From NCBI GenBank assembly GCA_037447655.1, contig JBBHKE010002376.1, forward strand, positions 1-50,933: a DNA stretch of 50,933 nucleotides, read 5' to 3'. How positions within the stretch are numbered: the first letter of the stretch is position 1; each line of letters begins with the position of its first letter. Positions 11,511 to 22,166 of this stretch are shown one piece after another. The position numbers were made by a program, and so were the translations under genes. This stretch comes from Zygnema cylindricum. Taxonomy: Eukaryota; Streptophyta; Zygnematophyceae; Zygnematales; Zygnemataceae. The notes under the pieces are model-generated. The model saw nothing but the letters and a program-made list of their open reading frames with translations. It made no database searches and had not been told where the DNA came from.

Positions 11511-13275
11511 AGAAGTTTCTTTAGCGTACACTATAAATTACAGTGGTGTACGCTAATTAAGAATTCAAAAATTTCGAAAAAAAACATACATTCTAATTGT
11601 TCAATAATGCTAATTTGGGTCTCTGAAAAAATAAATGTCGGTCGCAAACATGCATACGCTAATATATGTACCCGTACAGTTTTTTTGAAATCGTACGCCG
11701 TCACGAAAAACATTCGTACGTACATGTCAGACTATTTTACCACAGTTAAGCGTCAACGCTACGCCGTAAAATTTGCATTTTTGGTCCAGTTGTAAGAAGT
11801 TTAATTTGTACGGATATAATGTTTACGCAACGCTTGTTGTATAAAAAGTTTGTCGCTTGTCCGTTGTACATCGATACTGTACGTTAATAAGGGTTCTCTA
11901 CGCTAATAATGTCGCGGTGTTTTGTTTTATTAGAGTGAGTTAATGCTATATGTGTGTTAACTCTAAAATGGTTGCACTTCCGTTTGTTTCTTTGGGTTGT
12001 GACCGGTATTAGCGTTAATGTTATGATGTATTAGAGTACACTCTTATTCTAAATTGGTCCTAAATGTATAATCACAACAACCACCTCGTCTCAAGCTTAT
12101 TTTGATTGGTCGCTTAAAATTACACGTGGTCAATTTTACATCCACGCAAACATTACGGCTCCAGCACGACGTGACAAAAACCGCTTTTCATACCCGCCGC
12201 CATTTCAAAAACGTTCCGTACATACAATTAGGAGCAGGCAGTTGCCATGGCTCTTTCATGAAAATCTTCCGTCGCCTCCACGTGTATACTCCCTCCCTCA
12301 AAACTGACGAAAAATATGAAACTTTTCCGCTTTCTCTGTGTCTTCTAAAATATTGGGATAACTCACTGACACGCCAAATGTTAAAATTCAAATTTTGAAC
12401 ACCGAAATTTTGAGGAAAGGTTTCCCTCCTTTTTGTCCCAGTATTTTTTTGGTTTTTTTGGTATATATATTCGGCGTTCAGTCCATCAATGGCACTCTCT
12501 TACCACATGCTCCATTTACGTAGGCTTTTGCATCCATATTATTTCATTTGTATCAGTTTTCGATCAAGGCGTTTTTTGTATATTTGCAAATATGTGGCCC
12601 ATTACTTCCCATATTACCTCATTTTTCGCGGCTAAAAACAACCATACGGATGGATTATTGCCACCTCTTGCCGTAAAGGACATGGATGGTTGCGAAACCC
12701 AAGGACCCAACCCACCAAGTGAAGAACTGGAATCACCCGACGTGGACCCCCTCGTGGAAGGCGATATTACCGGAAATTTGGACTCACCGTGTGATAAGTA
12801 CGGGAACGTCTCGGTGTCGATCCGAAAAGTTCAACAAGTTTCAACGAAGATTACTCGACTTCGAGTAATCAATTGGATGATCGCCGACTATCACGAGAAT
12901 GGCAAGGAACTGCTCATCCCGAGGACTGTCAAGAAGTTCCCGCAACATTTTACGGGGGTGTACCGTACAAGTAAGAGTTTTTACCATTGTCTTTACCTTC
13001 ATATATCAAACCCCGATTTCCTAATTTGTGTAGGGTTGTTTCCCATTGTTTGTAATTGAATTTTTCTTATCAAATATTTTATATTTGATTGTAACTCCCT
13101 CATATTGAATGTTTGTGTATGCCCTATTTTTTCCATCTTCCTCCTCGTGTCGTTATGACGGCTAGTTGTGCTGTGAGTCCAACCTAAGGACCTGCGACGA
13201 CATGGTGTCGTCGCCTGAATTTAGTGAATTTTAGGGTACTACATCGGAGTTTCGGGAAATGTTGGAGAGATCGAA

Positions 13276-13302
13276 AAGGCGACGACAATGCGTCGTCGCC
13301 TT
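13276..13302. repeat. Hairpin AAGGCGACGAC/GTCGTCGCCTT in transposase intron 1
   Basis: Perfect 11-bp arms with a 5-base loop. A half-copy of the motif (GTCGTCGCC) lies at 13206-13214. The same CGACGAC words form hairpins at 22025-22166 and, in related form, at 24388-24680. Confidence 0.8.
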
Positions 13303-13865
13303 AACGTTGGAAGTTTCCAAACAGGACTTCGGTCAGTTAATCGTGTAGCCGTTAGTATAACGTAACGCCTTAAAAATGTTGAACAAGCAACGACGTCCAA
13401 TATTCGAACCGTGTGTTAAATGAAACATGAAAATCATCATTTCGTTTCGTCGCTGCAACGTTGGAATTGCCGAATGCATCGTTGAGGTGGCGAAATACTT
13501 CAGTGCACGACCATACAATGTAAGTACCCTTCGCACGAAATCGCAATTTAGTACGTTTTGAAAGTAGGGTTTTATGTTTTACTTGTTTGGTTGTGCCTCA
13601 ACTCTTCGTAGCCGCATCTTCTTCAATTTTTTTTTACACGCGTTTTTTAAGCTACGATATGGAAGCCGACAATAAGCAAATTAGGCGACGACGTACAGTG
13701 AGGGCTCTTCGCCGTCGCTATCCTCCCCTTGTCACGGCAACCGTGGAAGAGTTAGCGAGGCAACGGGAGGCAGCAACCCCGTTAGCCATTGGATGGGAAG
13801 GAGGAGAGAGAGAAAGGAAAGAAAAAGAGGCATCTATTGAGGTGAGTAGGGTGGGTGAGGTAGAT

Positions 13866-14400
13866 ATTGAGGAAGGAAGGGGAAAAGAGGCGACGGTTGA
13901 GGAGGGGGGAGAAACTGAGGGGGGGGAAGGAATAGAGAGGAGGAGGAGGATAAAAAGGAAAAATAGGGTTTTTCATGAGAGTGAGGATGAGGGTGAAGGT
14001 GAGGTGGGGGGGGAAGAGAACATATTGAGTGGGGAGGGGGGGGGGGGGAGGCGGTTTTAGGTGAGGAAGGAAGGGGAACAGAGGTGACGGTTGAGGAGGG
14101 GGAGGAAAGTGAGACGGGGGGAGGAGTAGAGAGGAGGAGGAGGAGGATAAAAAGAAAAATTAGGGTTTTCCATGGGAGTGAGGATGAGGGTGAAGGTGAG
14201 GTGGGGGGGGGGAGAGAACATATTGAGTGGGGAGGCTAGGGGGGAGGCGGCATTAGGTTAGGAAGGAAGGGGAAAAGAGGCGACGGTTGAGGAGGGGGAG
14301 GGAAGTGAGGTGGGGAGAGGAGTAGAGAGGCGGAGGATAAGAAGGAAAAATTGGGTTTTTTATGAGAGTGAGGAGGGAGAATGGAGTGAGGTGTGGAAAG
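13866..14400 (+). repeat. Three tandem ~190-bp purine-rich units inside the transposon's second ORF
   Basis: GGAAGGAAGGGGAA(A/C)AGAGG followed by (C/T)GACGGTTGAGGAGGGG begins at about 13872, 14066 and 14260. Each unit then has GAGGAGGAGGATAAAAAG, a (T/A)GGGTTTT block and GAGTGAGGATGAGGG. The units differ in length, and their indels break the reading frame. Confidence 0.8.
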
Positions 14401-15108
14401 AATTCGAGAGGAGGAAGGAAATAAAGTTAGGAAAAAAAAAGTTAGTCATTGGAGTGACGAGGATTACGTCCCCTCAACTTCTTGTAGCAACGAGAGCATC
14501 GAGGATGGGGAGGAACCGGCTTATGAGAAGCATACCCCCGAGGTAGAAAATTCCACGGATATTCGGGTATGGAAGGATGTGGATGAGCCCGCCACCGAGG
14601 ACGAGCAAAGTTCGGATAGCGAGGGACGACAACGAGAGGATGAATACGCGGATGATGACGACGTGTTCGAGGCGCCTCCATCAACGAATAGAGAGAGAGG
14701 CATTGTATTGGATAATCCGGGTCCTCAAGCTCCCTACCGAGTTGAGGATCCGGATTGGTATTTTCCTCCTCCCACGGAAGAGGTAGAAATGGACAATTTT
14801 GTTCCTCGGGCCGAGCATTACATTCCGGTTGCCGAATAGCCGCAACATTGGAGGTACGGTGAACCTCGCCCCCTAAACTAGAGGGGAAATCCCCGTCCGG
14901 AAATTCTCGACATCCCTCCGGATGTTCCCGCACATCCAACGTGGCTCTTCATTGACGGCGACGACCGTGGCTCGACATTTACCCACATACGACAATTCGA
15001 TCCGTCGGATCCACGGCATACGTGGATAGTTCACGACGACCACGGATTTCAGGTGAATGTTCCCGAGTTATTACGGCTTCACCATCCGTGGGACCCCCGA
15101 CTATACAA

Positions 15109-16163
15109 GGAAACTCTGAGACCTCCATAAGTCCTCAGAGTGGACAGCTTCCAAGAAGCATCTAGGATAACCTTGACCCCTTTGTGTTTCAGCAAAAACT
15201 ACTGCCACACTTACAGACAATAACTCTGACCAACTTCACCCCTGTGAAGGCAAGACACCCGTGAGTCGATAGCAAAAATAATCTCTGAATTTGCTCCCCT
15301 GAGCAGTAAGTTATGGAGGGTCAAAGTTGACCTTTTGTACAGAAGCTCTCTGGGAGAGAGGGTCCTATCTCCTAATTTTTCTAAGTCCTATCTCTCTCAC
15401 AAACTCTATCTATTGATGTACGGAACAAATCAGATTACAGTTCCGTACGCAAAAGTACAGCTGCCGGTGTACTTTATGCACAGACATTGTACGACATGGC
15501 CTAAATGTCGACACATGTCATATCCAGATTCGGTGCCATAATCTTCAGAGATACCACAATCCAATGTAATTTCGCCACGTGTCATCCGATGTGGCGATGG
15601 CCACAAACCGCCGAAATCTTCTTCCGCGATCTCAACGCTAATTCCGGCTGTCCGATTAAATTCGATTTTAATCGTAACCGTAATAAATACATGCGCGGTA
15701 TTCGTTTCACTAAAGATATTAATGCGCGGTATTGATTTCTTGTCCGTACCGTAATCCGTACTTATACATTACCGGATCTATGTATCCCGTAAACAATTAT
15801 AGTTAAATGATTTATCCTATCTATTTATGTTTAAATAAATATCAAACCAAATACTACGTATCATTAGTTCTAGACTTAATGGCTAAGGCTACCGGCTAAC
15901 TGCTGTCTGCCGACCGATAGGTACCAGGATCAAATTTTCTGGCCGGCACATACCTTTTAGTAAATAAACCCCTAACTAATATAAATTTCCCGTAAACCTT
16001 TGGATAGCCTAGGTAGCCATGGCTCTAGCTCCCTCTCCAATTTCTCAGTGACTGCAACAAGTTTGAGAGTTGGAGGAAGAAGTTAGAGGTAGACTGCCTC
16101 GGCTTCTTTCTATATTTCTATTTAGACCTAGAAAATTCTAAAAATGGACCATTAATTTTTACA
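15109..16163 (-). repeat. 3' LTR of copia E1
   Basis: It ends at the insertion-site side with GGAAACTCTGAG, where the intact copies have TGAAACTCTGAG, so the terminal dinucleotide is mutated. It carries the tRNA-like block described under findings at about 15880-15940. Confidence 0.9.
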
Positions 16164-16176
16164 CTCCCCTTATTTT

Positions 16177-17346
16177 CTAGTCAATCTTTAATTTCAGACA
16201 ACACTTCTCCCTGCAAAAAATTTGCTTAGGGGAAGGCACAGGTTTGGTCATCATATCTGCTACCATCTCACTGTCTGGTCTGTTTTCTAAACTGATTATT
16301 TTGTTTTCTACTTTCTCTCTAACAAAGCTGAGTCTGATGTCTATGTGTTTGGCTTTAAAATGATGTTTAGGATTGGCAGAAATAGCGATTGCTGCCTGAT
16401 TATCACAAAAAATATTATGCACACCACTCTTAAGGTGACCAAGCTCACCAAGCAAAGACTTGACCCACATCAATTCTTTAACAGCAGAGCAAGAGGCCAT
16501 ATACTCAGCCTCCATGGTGGACTGAGCAATAACTTTTTGCTGTTTGTTACTCCAACAGCAAGCCCCATCACCGATATATAATACATATCCCGAAGTGCAT
16601 CTCCTCATCGGAGCATCACCATAACTGGCATCACTCCAAGTAGTGATGTCAGTATTCTCCCCACCCAAATGCAACCATAGATCCCTAGTTCCTATCAAAT
16701 ATCTAAGGACTCTCTTAGCTGCTTCCCAATCCCTCTTAGTGGGAGCATTTAGACTTCTACTCAGCACTCCTACAGCTGCAGCTAAATCCGACCGGGTACA
16801 ATTCATAAAATAGATTAGACTTCCCACTACTTGCCTGTAAGGAATAGTCTGCATGAACTTCTGTTCTTCAGGAGATAATTCCTCGTCTAAGACTATGACT
16901 CCTCCTTCCTCACTCCCCTCACTTCCCTTCTTCAACTCCATTGAAGTTGTACAACTATTAGCTTTATCCATTTGAATTTTTTCAAGCATGTTCCCTATTG
17001 CTTCGTTTTGAGTCAATGTTATAATTTTTCTTTTTCGGTCTCTCTCTACTTGAATTCCCAAAATATATTTTGCTTCCCCCATATCCTTCATTTCAAATCT
17101 CCCCTTAAGATCGGTTTTCAGTTTATTAATTTTTTCCATTGATTTACTTAAAACAAGCAAATCATCAACATAAATTGCAATAAATATAAAACCTTCCTCA
17201 TCTTCGAAAACATAGATTGAGTGATCTGAGCTGATCCGGATATATCCCAGACCGGTAAGAAACTCATCAAGCTTCTTATTCCACTGTCGAGGCGCCTGTT
17301 TCAAACCATAAAGAGATTTAATCAGCCGGCATACCTTACTCTCCTC
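16177..17346 (-). pseudogene. Copia E1 pol, C-terminal part: reverse transcriptase and RNase H
   Basis: This is in the same frame as the upstream pol segment, separated by one TGA (17347-17349). The first in-frame Met is at 17304. RT motifs are LYGLKQAPRQW (just before that Met) and the catalytic YVDD at residues 45-48. RNase H carries TTWSDASYGD, the Glu in STMEAEYMAS and the Asp in FCDNQAA, so its acidic residues are intact. The protein ends at the stop just inside the polypurine tract. It would copy the element's RNA into DNA in virus-like particles. Confidence 0.93.
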
Positions 17347-19734
17347 TCATTCCTCCACAAACCCTTCGGGTTGTCGCATGAAGATCCCCTCTTCCAACTC
17401 TCCATGCAAAAAGGTTGTTTTGATGTCCATCTGGTGCACTTCCATGTCTTCCGTTGCTGCCAGGCTGAGAAGTATGTGGACAGAGGGAAATCTGACCACC
17501 AGGGCAAAGGTTTCCTCGTATTCAATTCCCTCCTTTTGTGTAAATCCCTTTGCCACTAGTCGGGCCTTGTAGCACTCGATTGTGTTATCTGGGTTCAGTT
17601 TTAATTTGAAAACCCACTTACAACCGATTGGTTTTCGGTTAGGTGGACAATCCACCAGCTCCCAAGTATCGGCTGCCATAATTGAGGCCATCTCTTCATT
17701 GATGGCTGTCTTCCACCGATTTCTTTCTGGACAAGTCATCGCCTCTCCATAAGTTTGAGGTTCATCTTGATGAGATAGTTTAGTTACCTTGTTATTAACC
17801 TGTTTTTCTTGCAGTCTTTTGCTACTTCTCCTCCCTCCCTCAAAATCTGAGGCCGGAATAGATGGTTCTCGTGGATTCTTTCGAACAAACTCGGCTTCTC
17901 CCCTATCCCTTGATTCCGAATCAATTTCCACCACGTCTTCCGCTTCGAGTAGAGTTGTCACTGGAGTTTCCACAGCCGAGTCCTTTTCGGTCTGATTTGT
18001 TCCTGCAAGAATGTCATCGTCTCTAAAACCTGGATAGTTAGGAAGCTCAAAGTCATCAGAATTTTCTGACTCAAATCTGATTTTTACTGACTTTGTATAT
18101 TTGAAGGGATCCACAGACTTTCCTTCATCCATAACTACTAGATGCTTTACTAAGATTATATCTTCCCTTTTTAGATCATAAACTCTATATCCTTTAACAT
18201 CCTCATCATATCCTAATAAGTATCCCGGTTTTCCTTTAGGATCTAGCTTCCAATTGGACGGATCAGTATCTAGACTGAATACTTGACTACCGAAAACCTT
18301 TAAGTGAGATATGTCTGGTTTCCAGTTTGTCCATCTCTCATAAGGTGTTTGATCTTTTATAGCTGAAGTAAGAACTCTATTTTTGAGGTAATTAGCACAG
18401 TTCATTGCTTCTGCCCAAAACCTTTTTCCTATCTTTTTATCCGAGAACATACTTCTAGCATTATCACTTAGTGTTCTATTTAACCTTTCAGCTATCCCAT
18501 TCTGTTCCGGGTTTTCTAGAACTGTCTTTTGGTGTTGGACTCCATCTTCCCTCAGAAAATCTTCAAACCGGTTAGAAATATACTCCCCACCACTGTCACT
18601 CTTTATTCTCTTGATTGGAGTTTCATGGAGTTTTTCACTCCATGCTTTATATTGTCTAAAACAATCCTGAGCTTCTGACTTGTTTTTCAAAAAATACACC
18701 CGGGAATACCGAGACCAATCATCAGTGATAGTCATCATAAATCTCTTCCCCCCCGGTGAGAGCACTTTAGCCGGTCCCCAAATATCAGTGTGTACTAGAT
18801 CTAGAATTTTTTCTCCCTTATAGGTGGCAATTTTAGGAAAGGGTAATCTGTGTGTTTTACCTTGGGCACATCCACTACAATCACTTATATTATCACTCTC
18901 ACTGAACTTAATCCCTTCCACCACTCCTATCTTTTTCACCTCTCTTAACTTGTCTAGATTCACATGCCCAAGCCTCTTATGCCACATCATAATATCATGA
19001 ACACCAGCATAATAAAGTTTCTTCATTTCATTACTTAAAACCAGCCTAAACATCCCATGGCTACCTTTCTCATCAATGAAATAGACATCCTCGTCAAAAC
19101 TAGCATTAAAGACTCCTTCCATAGTGCTAGTAAAAAAACCCTTATCATCTAATACAGATGTAGAGATGAGGTTTTTGTTCAGCTCCGGAATAAACAATAC
19201 ATCGGAGAATGTTACTATGGATGTCTTTCCTTCTACTAACACTTTCAAATCTACCGATCCTACAAGAGTAGTGGTGACTATCCTTCCATCCCCGTACTCT
19301 ATCTCTTCAGTGGGAATATTTGTTATCTTAGTGAACAGGTGCCTATCCTTACACATGTGCATGGAGGCACCTGAATCTACAATCCTGCCTGCTTCACCTT
19401 TCAATCCACCGTAAGCACATTTCTGCCTTCGTGGTATTTCGACCTCGTTTTTCGCCTCCAACTCCTCATCCAAAAGGAGCTCATTGTCCTCGTCCTCGGA
19501 TTCCGCCTCATGTACCTGTGTCACAAGGGCATTTTTCTTTCCTCTCGGGGTACCACCGATCTTCCCCTCTTTTAACCGAAGCTCGGTTAGCTTAGTGCAC
19601 TGTGCCATATAGTGCCTAGGTTTCTTACAAAAATTACATAAACCTTTGGGAGCCCTTGGTCCAAACTCGTCGGTCTGATTTTTTTGCTCCCACCCCCCAT
19701 AGTTTCCGACCAGTTTCCGTGTATCCTTGTTCCT
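17347..19734 (-). pseudogene. Copia E1 polyprotein, middle part: zinc knuckle, protease, integrase, RT N-terminus
   Basis: The segment opens after an in-frame TAG (19735-19737). A CCHC knuckle (CNFCKKPRHYMAQC) precedes the first Met at 19608. Counting from that Met: aspartic protease DSG at 78-80; integrase zinc motif H210/H215 with C244/C247; integrase catalytic D275 (HTDIWGP), D338 (SDSGGE) and E374 (NGIAER); then the RT start (WVFKLK, ARLVAKGF, QMDIKTTFLHG). The order protease-integrase-RT is diagnostic of Ty1/copia. It is closed by TGA at 17347-17349. Confidence 0.93.
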
Positions 19735-19857
19735 CTAATCGGTCGCAGTTGCCAAGGCTTGGCCACTCTTTCCTCCCCTTCGGATCTCAATCGTATTCTC
19801 CCGAACGAGAATCATCCCTACCACTGAATTCAATATCCACCTTGAGTCCGGCAAGTC

Positions 19858-20511
19858 CTACACACAGTTGACTATGTTTTCGAACTCATCGGGTAACTTC
19901 ATCAGTAAACAGTTAACCTTTTCTTTTTCATTAAAATCTTTTCCCGCACTCTCTAGCTCCATGAAGAGTGTAGCAAGCTCATTGCAAAAATCCAACATCC
20001 CTCCCCCTTTGTATACATACTCCTTAACTTTCTGATCAGCCAACTGTTGTTGCTGAATCATACCACTTCGGTACATCTCTATGAGAGCCATCCAAAGATC
20101 GGATGCCCTTTTTACCTGCAAATAAGGACATGCAAGTCCTTGAGTGGGATGGCGTAGGATGAAGTGCTTTGCCGCCATATTGTTGAAGTCCCACGTTTCA
20201 GTATCATTCCCCTCGTTCCTCGGAATAGGTGACATGAATGCCGAACCAGTTGCTATTGGTGTGGTCGCCTTCTTCTCTTTTCCTTTGTCCACCACTTCTC
20301 CTTCCTTTGTTTTCTCCATTGAAGGTGGATCCTCTTTCCTGGTGAATTTTCTTCCTCCAAACCCTAGAGGGATTCGAAGACTTGATGGACACCCTAACCG
20401 TCCACTCACTATCCCCCAAAACCTTTTTTCGCACAGAGCTCCTATCATCATACTTTCCCAGTATATGAAGCCAGTTCCATTAAAGATTCGTACCTTAGAG
20501 GGTGGGCCCAT
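19858..20511 (-). CDS. Copia E1 gag (UBN2-type), start codon inside the primer-binding site
   Basis: Copia-type Gag of about 217 codons: MGPPSKVRIFNG at the start, then GFIYWESMM, a Lys/Glu-rich insert and a helical core (SDLWMALIEMYR, LMKLPDEFENIV). The ATG at 20511 lies within the primer-binding site GGTTATGGGCCCACC. An upstream in-frame ATG at 20535 falls inside the LTR and is less likely. A TAG at 19858-19860 cuts it from the zinc knuckle and pol, which follow in the same frame. Confidence 0.85.
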   Translation of the reverse strand: MGPPSKVRIFNGTGFIYWESMMIGALCEKRFWGIVSGRLGCPSSLRIPLGFGGRKFTRKEDPPSMEKTKEGEVVDKGKEKKATTPIATGSAFMSPIPRNEGNDTETWDFNNMAAKHFILRHPTQGLACPYLQVKRASDLWMALIEMYRSGMIQQQQLADQKVKEYVYKGGGMLDFCNELATLFMELESAGKDFNEKEKVNCLLMKLPDEFENIVNCV

Positions 20512-20515
20512 AACC
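20501..20515 (-). promoter_or_regulatory. Primer-binding site of copia E1 (initiator tRNA-Met anticodon region)
   Basis: Immediately internal to the 5' LTR, GGTTATGGGCCCACC is complementary to the GGTGGGCCCATAACC segment around the anticodon of plant initiator tRNA-Met. This is the half-tRNA priming mode known for Drosophila copia, not the usual 3'-end priming. Confidence 0.85.
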
Positions 20516-21570
20516 TGAAACTCTGAGACCTCCATAAGTCCTCAGAGTGGACAACTTCTAAGAAGCCTCTAGGATAACCCTGACCCCTTTGTGTTTCAGC
20601 AAAGACAACTTCCACCCTGGCAAACAATAACTCTGACCAACTTCACCCCTGCGAAGGCAAGACTCCCCTGAGTCGATAGCAAAAAGAATCTCTGAATTTG
20701 CTCCCTTGAGCAGTAAGTTATGGAGGGTCAAAGTTGACCTTTTGTACAGAAGCTCTCTGGGAGAGAGGGTCCTATCTCCTAATTTTTCTAAGTCCTATCT
20801 CTCTCACAAACTCTATCTACTGATGTACGGAACTAATCAGATTAGAGTTCCGTACGCAAAAGTACAGCTGCCGGTGTACTTTATGTACAGACATTGTACG
20901 ACATGGCCTAAATGTCGACACATGTCATATCCAGATTCGGTGCCATAATCTCAAGAGATACCATGATCCAATGTAATTTCGCCACGTGTCATTCGATGTG
21001 GCGATGGCCACAAACCGCCAAAATCTTCTTCCGCGATCTCGGCGCTAATTCCGGCCGTCCGATTAAATTTGATTTTAATCGTAGCCGTAATAAATACATG
21101 CGCGGTATTCGTTTCACTAAAGATATAAATGCGCGGTATTGATTTCTTGTCCGTACCGTAATCCGTACTTATACATTACCGGATCTATGTATCCCGTAAA
21201 CAATTATAGTTAAATGATTTATCCTATGTATTTCTGTTTAAATAAATATCAAACCAAATACTACGTATCATTAGTTCTAGACTTAATGGCTAAGGCTACC
21301 GGCTATCTGCTGTCTGCTAGCCGGTAGGTACCAGGATCAAATCATGTGGTCGGCACATACCTTTTAGTAAATTTACCCCTAACTACTATAAATTTCCCAT
21401 AAACCTCTGGATAGCCTTGGTAGCCATGGCTCTAGCTCCCTCTCCAATTTCTCAGTGACTGCGACAAGTTTGTGAGTTGGAGAAAAAAGTTAGAGGTAGA
21501 CTGCCTCGGCTTTTTTCTATATTTCTATTTAGACCTAGAAAATACTAAAAATGGACCATTAATTTCTACA
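20516..21570 (-). repeat. 5' LTR of copia E1
   Basis: It begins (element sense) TGTAGAAATTAATGGTCC and ends CTCAGAGTTTCA. It is a 1,055-bp partner of 15109-16163. Confidence 0.92.
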
Positions 21571-22024
21571 TACACCGTCTTAAAATATTGTCGGAAAACT
21601 CCCAAGGTAATGGCTTTGCGAGCGGCTTGTACTTCGGTTCTTCATAAGTTGCAAAATCTTCAAGTGAGGCGACCTCGTTTATGCAAAATCCCAAGGGTTA
21701 CCCGTCCGATTACCCCACCTCCACCACCGAGAGAAGAGGATTGGCAAAGAATAATCGAGGCAGTCACTGAACAATTGGCCGCCCAACAAGAACAAGTGGC
21801 GAGGCTCACTCGAGACTTGTCTCAAAAAAAACTGCGGTAATCGGTATGTTTGTGATTTGCAAATTTTGTAGGGTTTCCTTCTCTTCTTATCTTGTCATCG
21901 CTAACCCACCCACTCAATATGTTATTATTATTAATTTGTTGTTTATGTTAAATATACCAACAACAGGGGATCATCCATAAAGCATCGACAAATTCCAATC
22001 GTCTCTGAACCATGATTCCATTGT

Positions 22025-22166
22025 GGCGACAGTTGTTTGTCGCTGAATTAGCGACGACAAATTGTCGTCGCCTATTTCAACGACGAGCAGCTATCATCGC
22101 TGAAATAGGCGACGACAATCTGTCGTCGCTGAAATAGGCGACGACAATCTGTCGTCGCTAATTCAG
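22025..22166. repeat. Cluster of CGACGACA..TGTCGTCG hairpins in transposase intron 1
   Basis: Several hairpins occur in 140 bp. The last two are an exact tandem repeat of a 29-bp unit at 22101-22129 and 22130-22158 (TGAAATAGGCGACGACA, then TCTGTCGTCGC). The cluster ends about 60 bp before the exon 2 acceptor. Confidence 0.85.

Larger units (their letters stand above)
15104..21575 (-). mobile_element. Ty1/copia LTR retrotransposon E1, complete but disabled
   Basis: LTRs at 15109-16163 (3') and 20516-21570 (5') are both 1,055 bp and differ at a few percent of positions by eye. The flanking TSD is imperfect (TACAA/TACAC). The primer-binding site is 20501-20515. The polypurine tract (CTAGAAAATAAGGGGAG) is at 16164-16180. 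The domain order gag, protease, integrase, RT, RNase H is that of copia. The whole polyprotein lies in a single reading frame interrupted only by nonsense codons (19858, 19735, 17347). The element disrupts the second ORF of the DNA transposon. Confidence 0.95.
13659..21840 (+). pseudogene. Second ORF of the DNA transposon (acidic, coiled-coil C-terminus), split by a copia element
   Basis: It starts MEADNKQIRRRRTVRALRRR, with an in-frame ATG 72 bp upstream at 13587. A long Glu/Arg/Gly-rich part encoded by a tandem triplication follows, then an acidic Ser/Asp/Glu segment (14400-14836). The C-terminal half reads through DPSDPRHTWIVHDDHGFQ to the codons for Leu-Tyr at 15101-15106. The copia element 15109-21570 interrupts it there. 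At 21571 the same protein resumes in register and ends at TAA 21838-21840 after a Pro run and a predicted coiled coil (TEQLAAQQEQVARLTRDL). Breaks: a stop at 14058, frame changes in the triplication and at the A-run near 14432, TAG at 14837, TAG about 40 bases further on. No known domain is recognised. It lies wholly inside transposase intron 1 on the same strand; it may be an accessory DNA-binding protein of the element, which is inference. Confidence 0.6.

Noticed and set aside
14442-14939. 165-aa antisense ORF rich in Pro, His and Arg
   Set aside because: Antisense to the second ORF of the transposon, whose sense frame continues across the copia insertion.
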